Assembly (NCBI RefSeq): GCF_000282995.1
Contig: NZ_ALEE01000724.1
Coordinates: forward strand, 1 to 15,424
Length of the DNA stretch: 15,424 nt
From: Melaminivora alkalimesophila
GTDB lineage: Bacteria; Pseudomonadota; Gammaproteobacteria; Burkholderiales; Burkholderiaceae_C
Direction of reading: 5' to 3'
Positions 1 through 11,300 of the stretch are shown here, piece after piece. A program made the position numbers and the translations under genes. Numbering within the stretch: position 1 is the first letter of the stretch; each line of letters starts with the position of its first letter. The notes under the pieces are model-generated. The model searched no databases, was not told where the DNA came from, and saw nothing but the letters and a program-made list of their open reading frames with translations.

Positions 1-1783
1 CCGTGCCGCTGCCGCTGATCAATGCCGCGTCCATGATCAGGTTGGAGTAGCGGTTGCGAAACACCGAGGCATCGAGCTGCAGCCGCTCCAGCCGCCCGCG
101 CACGCCCAGCTCGAAGCCGCGGCTCTTCTCGGGCTTCAGCGATCCGTTGGGCAGGATGACGACGTGCTCGGCCAAGTTCTCGAAGTAACCGTTCACCTGG
201 CCCGCCTCGGGCGCGCGAAAGCCCGTCGCGTACTGCCCGAAGAGGCTCCACTGCGGCGCGGCGCGCCACAGCACGCCGAACTTCGGCGACACTGCCGAGC
301 CCGACAGCGAGGTGCCTGGCTGCCTGGCTGGGGGATGAAAGCCCGCCTGGCTGGTCACGTCCAGCGCGAAGTGGTCCAGCCGCAGGCCCGGCGTGAAACT
401 CCAGTCGCCGAGCACAGCCTCGTCCTGCAGGTACAGCGCGCTACTCGTCTCACGCGTGTCGGGAAAGCGCTTGAGCGGGAAGACTTCCGGCGGCGCCGGG
501 TTCAGGCCGTCGTACAGGTTCGTGATGCGGCTGTTCACGTGGTCCAGGCCGTAGGTGATCTGGTGCGCCCAGGCGCCGCTGCGCACGAGTTTTTCCGCCT
601 GCAGCCCTGCCTGCCAGGTGCGCTCGTCGTAGCGGTTGTCGCGCACGCGCAGCGGCAGGGCCTGGCGCTCGCTGGTGCCGATCTGGCGCGAGGCGGACTT
701 CTGGAAGGCCAGCGTGGTCTGCACCTGGTCGGCCCAGGATGCGCCCAGCTCGAAGCGCGCGCTCCAGGCGAGGCGGTCGCGCTGCATGCTGCGCTCGGAG
801 GCTTCGCCGGTGATCGCGCCGGCGATCTGCGCCGGTGTGCCGGTGAGCGGCAGCGGCGCGCGGCTGGACAGCAGCTCGATGTCCTGCCGGCGCTCGACGT
901 GCTCCAGCGTGACGACGTGCCGCTGGCCGGCGTGGGGCGTCAGCACGATCTTGCCGAGCACCGCCTCGTCGCGGTCCGACTGGGGGTTGGGGCGGGTGCG
1001 CCGGCTGTCGGGCGTGTCCACGTCGCCGCGGTTGTCCAGTTCGTGCGCGCGCCGGGCGCTGGCCGTCACCATCCACTGCAGGCTCTCGCTCGCTTGGCCG
1101 GCGACGGTGCCGGCCAGCGTGCGGCCGTGGTCGTCGCCGCTCCAGCCCGCGGCGACGCGACCGCCAAGGGCCTTGTCCGGCTGGCCATCGCGGCCTTTCA
1201 GAAAGTCGGCCGGCTCATGGGTGATGAAGTGCACCAGCCCGGCCATGCCGTCCGAGCCGTACAGCGCCGAGGCCGGCCCGCGCACCACCTCGATGCGCTT
1301 GAGCAGCTCCAGCGACAGGTATTCGCGGTCGAACACCGTGGTGCGGAAGGCGTAGCTGCGCGGCAGGCGCACGCCATCGACCATCAGCAGCACGCGGTTG
1401 CCGCCCAGGCCGCGGATGTTGATGCCGGCGTTGCCGTCGCGCCCCGTCGCCGAGGTCACGCCGGTGACGGAAAAGCGCGAGGGCAGCAGCCGCACGGAGG
1501 TGTTGGGCAGCTCCTGCAGCGCCTCGCGCACGTTGCGCACCTGGCCATCGCTCAGGGTGCGCGCATCGATCACGTCGTAGGACAGCGGCAGTTCGTCGGC
1601 CACCTGCTCGTGACGCGAGCCGCTGACCACCATCTCGGGCAGCGTGCCCTGGATGGCCGAGGCGGCCGGCGCGGACTGCGCGTGCGCGCCCAGGTGCAGG
1701 CAGGCCAGGGCGACGAGAAGCGCCAGGCGGGTCGGGGCCGGGCGGAGGGCGGGGCGGGAGAGCGAGGGCATGGAAAGGTCCAT
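1..1783 (-). CDS. TonB-dependent outer-membrane receptor, heme/hemoglobin type (3' part cut by window edge)
   Basis: This gene encodes an outer-membrane gated channel that would import a ligand, probably heme or a heme protein, using TonB energy. About 594 residues are visible and the C-terminal barrel strands run off the left edge. The N-terminus has a signal peptide with a hydrophobic stretch ending in AHA before Q (about residues 5-36). A plug domain follows, containing GINIRGLGGNRVLLMVDG and IEVVRGPASALYGSDGMAG. Residues 522-525 are FRAP, followed by a histidine (AEHVV) and then PNGSLKPE. This resembles the FRAP/NPNL boxes with intervening His of heme receptors, although NPNL is here NGSL. 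ATG codons at 1783 and 1771 are both in frame; I took the outer one, and neither has a clear ribosome site. The gene is divergent from nirS. The receptor family is secure, but the heme substrate is inferred from the FRAP region. Confidence 0.85.
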   Translation of the reverse strand, partial: MDLSMPSLSRPALRPAPTRLALLVALACLHLGAHAQSAPAASAIQGTLPEMVVSGSRHEQVADELPLSYDVIDARTLSDGQVRNVREALQELPNTSVRLLPSRFSVTGVTSATGRDGNAGINIRGLGGNRVLLMVDGVRLPRSYAFRTTVFDREYLSLELLKRIEVVRGPASALYGSDGMAGLVHFITHEPADFLKGRDGQPDKALGGRVAAGWSGDDHGRTLAGTVAGQASESLQWMVTASARRAHELDNRGDVDTPDSRRTRPNPQSDRDEAVLGKIVLTPHAGQRHVVTLEHVERRQDIELLSSRAPLPLTGTPAQIAGAITGEASERSMQRDRLAWSARFELGASWADQVQTTLAFQKSASRQIGTSERQALPLRVRDNRYDERTWQAGLQAEKLVRSGAWAHQITYGLDHVNSRITNLYDGLNPAPPEVFPLKRFPDTRETSSALYLQDEAVLGDWSFTPGLRLDHFALDVTSQAGFHPPARQPGTSLSGSAVSPKFGVLWRAAPQWSLFGQYATGFRAPEAGQVNGYFENLAEHVVILPNGSLKPEKSRGFELGVRGRLERLQLDASVFRNRYSNLIMDAALISGSGT

Positions 1784-1811
1784 CAGCTAGGGAAAACCAG
1801 GGGCACGAGCC

Positions 1812-1839
1812 ATTATTGGCCGCTTGACAACGTTAGCAA
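1812..1839 (-). promoter_or_regulatory. Candidate sigma-70 promoter of the TonB receptor
   Basis: On the minus strand, TTGCTA (-35, 4/6 matches) lies 16 nt from AATAAT (-10, 5/6 matches). Transcription would start near 1805, about 22 nt before the receptor's first ATG. This is a sequence match only, in the AT-richer part of a divergent intergenic region. Confidence 0.35.
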
Positions 1840-1857
1840 AACGGCTTTGTTGCTTAA

Positions 1858-3750
<1,893 letters not shown>

Positions 3751-3809
3751 AGCCAGTCGGCCGCGCCGCCCAGCCCGCCCGGTACGCCGGTGCGGGCAGG
3801 CAGACAGGA

Positions 3810-3841
3810 AAGGGGATGCACTCCCGTGCATCCCCTTTTTT
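3810..3841 (+). terminator. Rho-independent terminator after nirS
   Basis: A 12-bp perfect stem (AAGGGGATGCAC / GTGCATCCCCTT) with a TCCC loop is followed by a run of six T (3836-3841). It lies 59 bp after the nirS stop. On the other strand the stem is followed by only three T, so it may also weakly end transcription of the catalase remnant. Confidence 0.9.
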
Positions 3842-3886
3842 GCCGGTGGCCGCGCCTTTCCCCGGATCGCAGCCGGGCCCGGCGGC

Positions 3887-4123
3887 CTACACCCGGTCAC
3901 AGAACCGCTGCTGCGCGGCCGCGGCCGCGGCCGCGAAATTCTGCGGAAAGTCCGCCCCGTCCCGGGCGTTCAGCACGCCCTGCGGCTCGCTGTCCTCGGA
4001 CAGCTGCAGGCACGCCTGCGGCACGTCGGTGACCGGGTTCGGCTTGATGGCGTGCACCAGGTCGACGAACTTCATCGCGTCCTGGATGATGAAAACCGGA
4101 AAGGACAGCGCCAGGCTGTCGTA
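3887..4123 (-). pseudogene. Catalase (KatE-like) remnant
   Basis: The minus-strand frame encodes YDSLALSFPVFIIQDAMKF followed by VDLVHAIKPNP and VPQA. This closely resembles the internal segment of large-subunit (clade 2) catalases, typically PVFFIQDA-KFPDLVHA-KP. The homology then breaks, and the last ~40 residues (QGVLNARDG, ending QQRFCDRV) look like a catalase C-terminus. The active-site His and Asn regions, the proximal heme Tyr and most of the ~500-700 residue protein are missing. No credible start codon or ribosome site precedes the similar segment, and the frame runs open upstream toward the EamA gene. I read it as an internally deleted decayed gene. The catalase resemblance is by eye. 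The alternative is a chance ORF of about 60 codons beginning at 4075. Confidence 0.55.
3915..3935. repeat. GCGGCC hexamer tandem repeat (about 3.5 copies)
   Basis: Three full GCGGCC units plus GCG lie inside the catalase remnant, where they encode a run of alanines on the minus strand. This may be a slippage-prone tract accumulated in a non-functional sequence. Confidence 0.7.
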
Positions 4124-4180
4124 GTTGATTGACGGCTTATTCCTACAGCCGCATTGCCGATTGCGGGTATGGCGGCGGCG

Positions 4181-5083
4181 TCAGGGCGTCTTTTTCGCCC
4201 CTTGCGCCGTCGGGGAGGGCCAGAGCACCGAGGCGATCGCGACGGCCATCAGCACCACCGCCGTCCAGTCCTGCCAGCGCAATACCTCGCCCAGCCACAG
4301 CGCCCCGCTGAACACGCCGATCACCGGGATCAGCATCACGCTGAGCGTGGAGGCCACCGGCGGCAGCGTGCGCGCCAGGAAGAACCACGCCACCTGGGCG
4401 AAGGCCAGCGCCAGCAGGCCGTTGTAGAGCACCGACGCCACGGCCGCCGTCCCCGGCATGTGCCAGCGCGCGCGCTCGAAGCCGAAGGCCAGCGCCGTCA
4501 GCACGACGCAGGTCAGCGCCACCATCCAGAACGACAGCGTCAGCAGCGGCACCGGCACGTGCAGCCGGCGCAGCAGCTGCGTGCCCAGCGCCCAGGAAGC
4601 GGCCGAGGTCAGCATCAGCCCCACGCCCAGGGCGCTGGCGCCCAGCGCCTCCATCTCGTTCCACAGCAGCAGCAGCACCCCCACCGCCGCCGCCAGCACC
4701 CCCGCCCAGCCGCGCCCGGCCAGCCGGTCGCCGAAGGCCAGGCTGCCGATCACTGCCGAGAAGATCGGCATGGTGTAGCCCAGGATGGCCGCCCGCCCGC
4801 TCGACAGCAAGGGGATGGCCAGGATCATGAGCGAGTGCCAGACGACCATGTTCACCACCGTCAGCAGCAGCACGCGCGGCCAGCAGGCGCGCGGGATGGC
4901 AAAGGACTCGCCGCGCCGCAGCAGCACCAGGCCAATGAAAGGCAGGCCCAGCCAGAACGACAGCATCCGGAAGGTGAGTGGCGGGATGTCGGCCACGCCC
5001 AGCTTCATGACCGGCCAGTTGAAGCCCCAGATCAGGGTCAGGAGCACGAGGATGGTGAGCTGGCGGCGCGAGAGCTGGGGCAT
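4181..5083 (-). CDS. EamA/DMT-superfamily inner-membrane transporter
   Basis: This is a 300-residue drug/metabolite-transporter family permease with two tandem EamA units and about ten hydrophobic helices. The first helix contains LTIWGFNW-like residues ([14 protein letters not shown]), a hallmark of the family. Other membrane stretches include [19 protein letters not shown] and [11 protein letters not shown] in the first half, and [20 protein letters not shown] with GEVL in the last unit. The substrate cannot be told from sequence. An in-frame upstream extension to 5260 would overlap pyrF and adds a basic, low-complexity tail, so I chose the ATG at 5083, seven nt after a -10-like CACAAT. The gene is divergent from pyrF. 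Confidence 0.88.
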   Translation of the reverse strand: MPQLSRRQLTILVLLTLIWGFNWPVMKLGVADIPPLTFRMLSFWLGLPFIGLVLLRRGESFAIPRACWPRVLLLTVVNMVVWHSLMILAIPLLSSGRAAILGYTMPIFSAVIGSLAFGDRLAGRGWAGVLAAAVGVLLLLWNEMEALGASALGVGLMLTSAASWALGTQLLRRLHVPVPLLTLSFWMVALTCVVLTALAFGFERARWHMPGTAAVASVLYNGLLALAFAQVAWFFLARTLPPVASTLSVMLIPVIGVFSGALWLGEVLRWQDWTAVVLMAVAIASVLWPSPTAQGAKKTP

Positions 5084-5090
5084 GGGCCGG

Positions 5091-5096
5091 ATTGTG
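5091..5096 (-). promoter_or_regulatory. Candidate -10 element of the EamA gene
   Basis: CACAAT on the minus strand ends 7 nt before the ATG at 5083. Initiation would fall at or next to the start codon, giving a leaderless mRNA. No -35 is recognisable. It is supported mainly by the same arrangement at neighbouring genes. Confidence 0.4.
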
Positions 5097-5127
5097 CGGC
5101 CGCGGCCGGGCCGGCGTGGCCCCGCCC

Positions 5128-5133
5128 TAGAAT
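5128..5133 (+). promoter_or_regulatory. Candidate -10 element of pyrF
   Basis: TAGAAT (5/6 to TATAAT) ends 8 nt before the pyrF ATG. A start at the usual distance would leave almost no leader, and no ribosome-binding sequence is present. No clear -35 is visible. Confidence 0.45.
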
Positions 5134-5141
5134 TCCCGCCC

Positions 5142-5966
5142 ATGACCTTCCTCGACATGCTGCAGGGCGCCATGGCGCGCAACGATTCGCTCCTGTGTGT
5201 GGGCCTGGACCCAGAGCCCCGGCGGCTGCCGGGGGCGCTGCGCGGCGACGCGCGGCGCATCTACGACTTCTGCGCCGCGATCGTGGACGCCACCTGCGAC
5301 CTGGTGTGCGCCTTCAAGCCGCAGATCGCCTACTTCGCCGCGCACCGTGCCGAGGACCAGCTCGAGCGCCTGATGCAGCACATGCGCGTGAGCGCGCCGC
5401 ACGTGCCGATCATCCTGGACGCCAAGCGCGGCGACATCGGCAGCACCGCCGAGCAATACGCCTGCGAGGCCTTCGAGCGCTACGGCGCCGATGCGGTCAC
5501 GCTCTCGCCCTTCATGGGCTTTGACTCGATCGAGCCCTACCTGCAGTACCCGGGCAAGGGCGCCTTCCTGCTGTGCCGCACCTCCAACCCCGGCGGCGAC
5601 GACCTGCAGGCGCAGCGCCTGGCGAGCGTGGAGGGCCAGCCGCTGCTGTACGAGCACGTCGCGCGCCAGGCGCAGGGGCCGTGGAACAGGAACGGCCAGC
5701 TCGGCCTGGTGGTGGGCGCCACCTACCCGGAGGAGATCGCGCGCGTGCGCCAGCTTGCGCCGACCCTGCCGCTGCTCATCCCGGGCGTGGGTGCGCAGGG
5801 CGGCGACGCGGCCGCCACGGTGCGCGCCGGGTTCACGGCCGAGGGGCCGATCATCGTCAACTCCTCGCGCGCCGTGCTCTACGCCTCGGACGGCGAGGAC
5901 TGGAAGGAAGCGGCGCGCGCCGCCGCCCAGGCCACGCGCGCTGCGCTGAACGCGGCGCGCGGCTGA
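5142..5966 (+). CDS. pyrF: Orotidine 5'-phosphate decarboxylase, long (type 2) form
   Basis: PyrF converts OMP to UMP in the last step of de novo pyrimidine synthesis, in the cytoplasm. The 274-residue length and the pattern LCVGLDPEP near residue 18, [10 protein letters not shown] near residue 57 and the catalytic segment [11 protein letters not shown] (D93, K95, D98) identify the longer subfamily, typical of some proteobacteria and actinobacteria. The C-terminal half has [37 protein letters not shown] and IIVNSSRA, which are the phosphate-binding loops. The start was chosen because MTFLDML directly precedes the conserved core and lies just after a -10-like TAGAAT. The aminotransferase gene follows after 46 bp in the same direction. 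Confidence 0.96.
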   Translation: MTFLDMLQGAMARNDSLLCVGLDPEPRRLPGALRGDARRIYDFCAAIVDATCDLVCAFKPQIAYFAAHRAEDQLERLMQHMRVSAPHVPIILDAKRGDIGSTAEQYACEAFERYGADAVTLSPFMGFDSIEPYLQYPGKGAFLLCRTSNPGGDDLQAQRLASVEGQPLLYEHVARQAQGPWNRNGQLGLVVGATYPEEIARVRQLAPTLPLLIPGVGAQGGDAAATVRAGFTAEGPIIVNSSRAVLYASDGEDWKEAARAAAQATRAALNAARG

Positions 5967-5999
5967 CAGAGGCGCCCAGCAGCCGGACGGGCGAGGCTG

Positions 6000-6005
6000 C
6001 ACAAT
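6000..6005 (+). promoter_or_regulatory. Candidate -10 element of the aminotransferase gene
   Basis: CACAAT ends 7 nt before the ATG at 6013, the same geometry as at the EamA gene. If real, the alternative upstream ATG at 6004 lies inside the promoter and is not the start. No -35 is recognisable. Confidence 0.38.
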
Positions 6006-6012
6006 GGGCTCC

Positions 6013-7206
6013 ATGGACGCCCACACCGCCCCCACCCCACCGCCCTCGGCCCAGCCGCGCCCCGCCATCCAGGACCTGGGCGGATCGCTGATTCGCGAAG
6101 TCGCCAACGCCGGCATGGGCCGGCCCGATGTGCTGCCCTTCTGGTTCGGCGAGTCCGATCAGCCGACGCCGCAGTTCATCCGCGACGCCGCCATCGCATC
6201 CCTCGCCTCGGGCGAGACCTTCTACAGCGAGAACCTGGGTCGCCCCTGGCTGCGCGAGGGCATCGCCGCGTACCTGCAGCGCCTGCACGGGCGCGGCTTC
6301 GAGGTCGGGCGCATCGCCGCCGTGGCCTCGGGCGACATGGGCCTGATGCTGGCCAACCAGCTGCTGGTGTCGCCGGGCGACCGGGTGGTGGCCGTGACGC
6401 CGCTGTGGCCGAACCTGCTGGAGATGCCGCGCATCCTCGGCGCGCAGGTCGAGCGCGTGCCGCTGCAGGTGCGGGACGGGCGCTGGAGCCTGGACCTGGA
6501 CCGGCTGCTGGAGGCGCTGACGCCGGAAACGCGCATGCTGGTGCTGAACTCGCCCAACAACCCCACCGGCTGGACGCTGGACGAGGCGGCGCTCGCGCCC
6601 ATCCTGGCGCACTGCCGCCAGCGGGGCATCTGGATCCTGAGCGACGACGTGTACGAGCGGCTGGTGTACGACCCGGTGGCCAGGAGCGCCCCTTCGCTGC
6701 TGCGCCATGCGGATGCCGAGGACCGCATCATCTCGGTCAACAGCTGCTCCAAGGCCTGGCTGATGACCGGCTGGCGCATGGGCTGGATGGTGGTGCCGCC
6801 GGCGCTGGAAGCGGCCCTGGGCAAGGTCATCGAATACAACTTCTCGTGCATCTTCGAGCCCGTGCAGCGCGCCGCCGCCACGGCCCTCGCGCAGGGCGAG
6901 GCGCACATCGCGCAGCTGCGCGCCGGGCTGGTCGAGACGCGCCGGCTGTTGAGCGGGGCGCTGCGCGCCGTGCCGGGCGTGGAGGTGCCGGAAGCCGGCG
7001 GGGCGATGTACGTGTTCTTCCGCCTGCAGGGGCAGGACGATTCCCTGGCGCTGGCCAAGCGGCTGGTGCGCGAGGCCGGCCTGGGCCTGGCGCCGGGCAA
7101 TGCCTTCGGGCCGGAGGGCCGGGGCTGGCTGCGCTGGTGCCACGCGACGTCCGACGGCGAGCGGCTGCTGGAGGGGGTGCGGCGGCTGGAGCGGTTCGTG
7201 CGGTAG
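6013..7206 (+). CDS. Class I/II PLP-dependent aminotransferase
   Basis: This is a fold-type I pyridoxal-phosphate aminotransferase of the aspartate aminotransferase superfamily, 397 residues. Visible motifs, in order, are the substrate/PLP region YSENLGRPWLREGIAAYL, VASGDMGLM, NSPNNPTG (179-186), SDDVYERL (PLP-pyridine Asp 211 and Tyr 214), the Schiff-base lysine in SCSKAWLMTGWRMGW (K247, with R255 likely binding phosphate), and the C-terminal arginine in WLRWCHATSD (R374), which binds the substrate carboxylate. The exact amino acid used is not evident. Two ATGs lie 9 bp apart: 6004, with a weak GAGG seven nt upstream, and 6013, placed 7 nt after a -10-like CACAAT. I prefer 6013. The gene may also be read from pyrF, which ends 46 bp upstream. 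Confidence 0.93.
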   Translation: MDAHTAPTPPPSAQPRPAIQDLGGSLIREVANAGMGRPDVLPFWFGESDQPTPQFIRDAAIASLASGETFYSENLGRPWLREGIAAYLQRLHGRGFEVGRIAAVASGDMGLMLANQLLVSPGDRVVAVTPLWPNLLEMPRILGAQVERVPLQVRDGRWSLDLDRLLEALTPETRMLVLNSPNNPTGWTLDEAALAPILAHCRQRGIWILSDDVYERLVYDPVARSAPSLLRHADAEDRIISVNSCSKAWLMTGWRMGWMVVPPALEAALGKVIEYNFSCIFEPVQRAAATALAQGEAHIAQLRAGLVETRRLLSGALRAVPGVEVPEAGGAMYVFFRLQGQDDSLALAKRLVREAGLGLAPGNAFGPEGRGWLRWCHATSDGERLLEGVRRLERFVR

Positions 7207-7324
7207 GAGCGGGGCCAGGCGGCCGGCAAGGCCTCGCCCACGCCGGGCGGTCTGCATGAAGTCTGGGGCAGGCCCGTTTCTCGTCTTTGGGTTTCTGTCG
7301 ATGCGGCACGCGCGTTGGGATCCG

Positions 7325-7330
7325 CATACT
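7325..7330 (+). promoter_or_regulatory. Candidate -10 element of cas1
   Basis: CATACT (4/6 to TATAAT) ends 6 nt before the cas1 ATG. No ribosome-binding sequence lies between them. The 130-bp gap from 7207 to 7336 otherwise shows no clear terminator, repeat or ORF. Confidence 0.3.
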
Positions 7331-7336
7331 GCCCCA

Positions 7337-8329
7337 ATGCAAGACATCGCCCCGTCCGACCTCAAAACCATCCTGCATTCGCAGCGCGCCAACGTCTATT
7401 ACCTGGAGCATTGCCGCGTGCTCGTCAATGGTGGACGCGTGGAGTATGTGACCGAAGCTGGCAAGAAGAGCCTGTACTGGAACATTCCCATCGCGAACAC
7501 CACCAGCATCCTGCTGGGTACGGGAACATCCATCACCCAGGCCGCCATGCGCGAATTGGCCAAGGCGGGCGTGTTGGTCGGCTTTTGCGGTGGCGGCGGG
7601 ACGCCGCTGTTCAGCGCCAACGAAGTGGACGTGGAAGTCGCCTGGTTGACTCCGCAAAGCGAATATCGGCCTACGGAATACCTGCAGGCGTGGGTGAAAT
7701 TCTGGTTCGATGATGAACTGCGGCTGTACGCCGCCCGGCAGTTGCAAACCTGGCGCCTGCAGCGGTTGCTGTCCCATTGGAACACCCGCGCCCTGCGCGA
7801 AGCGGGTTTTGCACCGGACTCAGAGCGCCTGACGGCGCTGGTGCAACAGTTCATCGTGCAAATCGCCCATGCACCCAACGTGACCGCGTTGCTGACCGAC
7901 GAGGCGCGCCTGACCAAGGCCCTGTTCAAACTGGCCGTCGACGCTGTGGGTTATGGCGAATTCACCCGAGCCAAGCGCGGCACGGGTACCGATGCGGCCA
8001 ACCGCTTCCTCGACCACGGCAACTATCTGGCCTACGGCCTGGGCGCCACCGCCACCTGGGTGCTGGGCCTGCCGCACGGCCTGGCGGTGCTGCACGGCAA
8101 GACACGGCGTGGCGGGCTGGTGTTCGACGCCGCCGATCTGGTCAAGGACGCGGCCATACTGCCGCAGGCCTTCCTATCGGCCATGCGCGGCGACGACGAG
8201 CAGCAGTTCCGGCGCCAGTGCATCGAGGCGTTCACGCGCAGCGCATCGCTGGACTTCATCATCGACACCCTCAAACAGATCGCCGTCGACACGGCGCGGC
8301 TGGCCGACGCTGCGGAGCCGACTCCATGA
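7337..8329 (+). CDS. cas1: Type I-F CRISPR integrase Cas1
   Basis: Cas1 is the metal-dependent integrase that, with Cas2, inserts new spacers into the CRISPR array. The 330-residue protein is very close to known I-F Cas1: SDLKTILHSQRANVYYLEH, GGRVEYVTEAGKKSLYWNIP, GTGTSITQAAMRELAKAGVL and GFCGGGGTPLFSANEVDVE. The likely metal ligands are E189 (TDEARL), H253 (VLHGKTRRGG) and D264/D267 (VFDAADLVKD), positioned as in Pseudomonas I-F Cas1. The frame is open upstream, but the family N-terminus begins here (MQDIAPSDL), so I reject the longer starts. The stop overlaps the cas2-3 start by ATGA, indicating translational coupling. Cas1 and Cas2-3 form a complex in I-F systems. Confidence 0.97.
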   Translation: MQDIAPSDLKTILHSQRANVYYLEHCRVLVNGGRVEYVTEAGKKSLYWNIPIANTTSILLGTGTSITQAAMRELAKAGVLVGFCGGGGTPLFSANEVDVEVAWLTPQSEYRPTEYLQAWVKFWFDDELRLYAARQLQTWRLQRLLSHWNTRALREAGFAPDSERLTALVQQFIVQIAHAPNVTALLTDEARLTKALFKLAVDAVGYGEFTRAKRGTGTDAANRFLDHGNYLAYGLGATATWVLGLPHGLAVLHGKTRRGGLVFDAADLVKDAAILPQAFLSAMRGDDEQQFRRQCIEAFTRSASLDFIIDTLKQIAVDTARLADAAEPTP

Positions 8330-11300
8330 ACGTGCTCTTCGTCTCCCAATGCACCAAGCGCGCACTGACCGAGACGCGCCGCATCCTGGACCAGTTCGCC
8401 GAGCGCCGCGGCGAGCGCACCTGGCAGACGCCCATCACCCAGGCCGGCCTGGACAGCGTACGCAAACTGCTGCGCCAGAGCGCGCGCAAGAACACGGCCG
8501 TGGCCTGCCACTGGATTCGCGGACGCGACCACAGCGAGCTGCTGTGGGTGGTGGGCGATGCGCGCCAGTTCAACGCCGAGGGCGCCGTGCCCACCAACAC
8601 CACGGCCGGCAACGTGCTGCGTGCAGGCGACGAAAACACTTGGCACCACCTGCCCTTGATGACGGCGCTCGCCGCCCTGGCTGCGCTGCTGCACGACCTG
8701 GGCAAGGCCACGCAGGCGTTTCAGGAGCGTTTGAGCAACCCGGGCCTGCGCGAGCGCAACCACTATCGGCACGAGTGGGTGTCGGTGCGGTTGTTTCAAG
8801 CATTCGTGGGCAGCGATGACGACGCGGGCTGGCTGCAGCGGCTGGGAGCCTGTACCGGGACGGATACGGATGTTGGCGCGTTTGAATCGCTGTGGCTGGA
8901 CCATGCACGAGGGCGCCTGCTGCGAGACGGCATTGAAGAGCCCCAGGCCGCAGCGCATTTGCCATTTGCCTGTCTCCCGCCGCTGGCGCAGGCCGTAGCT
9001 TGGCTGGTGTTGACCCACCACCGACTGCCCTGCATGCCCGTCGAGCAGGCCAGAGGCGGCGACGAAGAGGATATCGACCTGCCCCGCGGCCGTTGGCGAC
9101 GCTTCGGCGCACGACCCGGCTTCGTCAATGCCAATGAACTGGACCAAATCCAGGCCCGCATCAACGCCGACTGGAACGAACCCCGGGAGCAGGCCGAGCC
9201 CGCCACCGTCAAAGCGCACTGGCACTTTCCGCACGGCCTGCCCGTCGCCAATGCCGCCTGGCGCAGGCAGGCTGCACGCTACGCCCTCAAGCTGCTGGAG
9301 CTGTCACGGCCTTCCTCCAGCGGTCCGGTACTGCACGATCCCCTCGCCATGCACCTGTCGCGCCTGTGCCTGATGCTGGCCGACCACCATTACTCCAGCA
9401 TCAGCGACGCGGCCAGGCGCCAACCCTACCTCCAGCCCGGCTGCAAGCTGTACGCCAACACGCTGCGTGGAGATTTCAAGAGGGATGGCTTTCAGCGCAC
9501 CTCGGGCAAAGGCCAAGGTCCGGTCTTCAACCAGACCCTGGACGAGCACCTGCTGGGCGTGCAGGCCCACGCCACCCTGGTGGCACGCTCCCTGCCCAGC
9601 CTGGTGCGCAGCCTGCCCGCGCTCAAGAACCACAAGCCGCTCAAGAAGCGCAGCGCCGATCCCCGTTTTGCCTGGCAGGACAAGGCCGCCGACCTGGCTG
9701 CCAGCGTGCGCGAGCGGGCGGCGGCGCAGGGCGCCTTCATCGTCAACATGGCGTCCACAGGCTGCGGCAAGACGCTGGGCAATGCGCGCATCATGAACGC
9801 GCTGGCGGATCCGGCGACCGGCATGCGTTGTGCCTTTGCCATCGGGCTGCGTACGCTCACGCTGCAGACCGGGCGCAGCTTTCAAAGCGACCTGGGCCTG
9901 GGTGACGAGCATCTCGCCATCCAGGTAGGCGGCGTCGCCAGCCGGGCGCTGTTCGAGTATTGGGAGCAGCGCGCCGAAGCCACCGGCTCCGCGTCGCGCC
10001 AGGACCTGACCGATGAAGCGGGCAGTGTGCTCTACGAGGGCAACGACCAGCATCCGCTGCTGCAGCGCCTGACCGATGACGCCAAGGTCCGCGCCCTGAT
10101 CGCCGCGCCGTTGCTGGTATGCACCGTAGACCACCTCACCCCGGCCACCGAAAGCCTGCGCGGGGGTCGCCAGATCGCGCCCATGTTGCGCCTCTTGAGC
10201 GGCGACCTGGTGCTGGATGAGCCTGATGACTTCGACATGGCCGACCTGCCCGCCCTCACGCGGCTGGTGCATTGGGCGGGCTTGCTGGGCAGCCGGGTGT
10301 TGCTGTCGTCCGCCACCCTGCCGCCCGCGCTGGTGGAAGGCCTGTACCTGGCCTATCGCGCCGGTCGTGCGGTACACCAGCAGCACCGCAGCGCACGACC
10401 TGAAGAGCCGCTCAGCATCTGCTGTCTGTGGATCGACGAATTCCACCAAACCGTGCAAGAGTGCGCCGACGTCCCTGGTTTCCGCAGCACGCACGCGCAG
10501 TACGTGCAAAAGCGCGTGGTCCGGCTGGCGCAGGCCGAGGTGCGCCGCCTGGCCCGGATTGCGCCATTGCCCGATACCTGGGGTGGCTTGGGAAAGACGG
10601 AGCGCCGCGCCGAATTTGCGCGCCTGGTGCTGGAGCAGGCGTGGCAGCTGCACCAACAGCCGCACAACCACCTCTGTGATCCCGCCAGCGGCAAGCGGGT
10701 GAGCCTGGGCCTGATCCGCATGGCCAACATCGCCCCGCTGTTCGACGTGGCGCTGGCCATGTATCGCCAAGGCGCTCCGGCGCCCGGCGTGCGTGTCCAT
10801 CTGTGCGTGTACCACTCGCAGTTCCCGCTGCTGCTGCGATCGGCCATCGAGCGGCATCTCGACACCGTGCTCAACCGGCGCGGCGGCAGTGAAGGAGCAG
10901 ACCCTGCGCTGCAGCGCCCGGCCCTGCGTGCGCTGCTGGATGCCCACCCCGAAGCTCACCATTTGTTCATCGTGCTGGGCAGCCCGGTCACCGAAGTGGG
11001 CCGCGACCACGACTACGACTGGGCCGTGGTCGAGCCCTCATCCATGCGCTCGTTCATCCAGCTGGCCGGGCGGGTGCGGCGACACCGGGCCGGGGCCGTG
11101 GCTGGCGTGAACGTGGTGGTGCTGGACAGCAATCTGCGCCACTACGAAAAACCTGGCAAGGCCGCGTTTTGCAAGCCGGGCTTCGAGATGGACCCGCAAG
11201 CCCCCGACTGCGCCGACGCGGCCCGGCATTTCCATCTTCGTTCGCACCGCCTGCGCGAACTGATGGCGCGCACCGTGCAGGGCAATGCGCCATGGGCGGT

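Noticed and set aside
5084..5260. 59-residue N-terminal extension of the EamA protein
   Set aside because: It would overlap pyrF antisense and shows only Arg/Ser/Pro-rich shadow coding. The membrane protein begins naturally at 5083.
7298..7305. TCGATGCG before cas1 resembles positions 2-8 of the guide seed (possible second Cascade target)
   Set aside because: Only 7 nt agree, matching stops at once, and the flanking bases are TG rather than the CC PAM. This is chance level.
7100..7336. Longer Cas1 beginning inside the aminotransferase gene
   Set aside because: Known I-F Cas1 proteins begin at the equivalent of 7337, and the extension is arginine-rich out-of-frame sequence.
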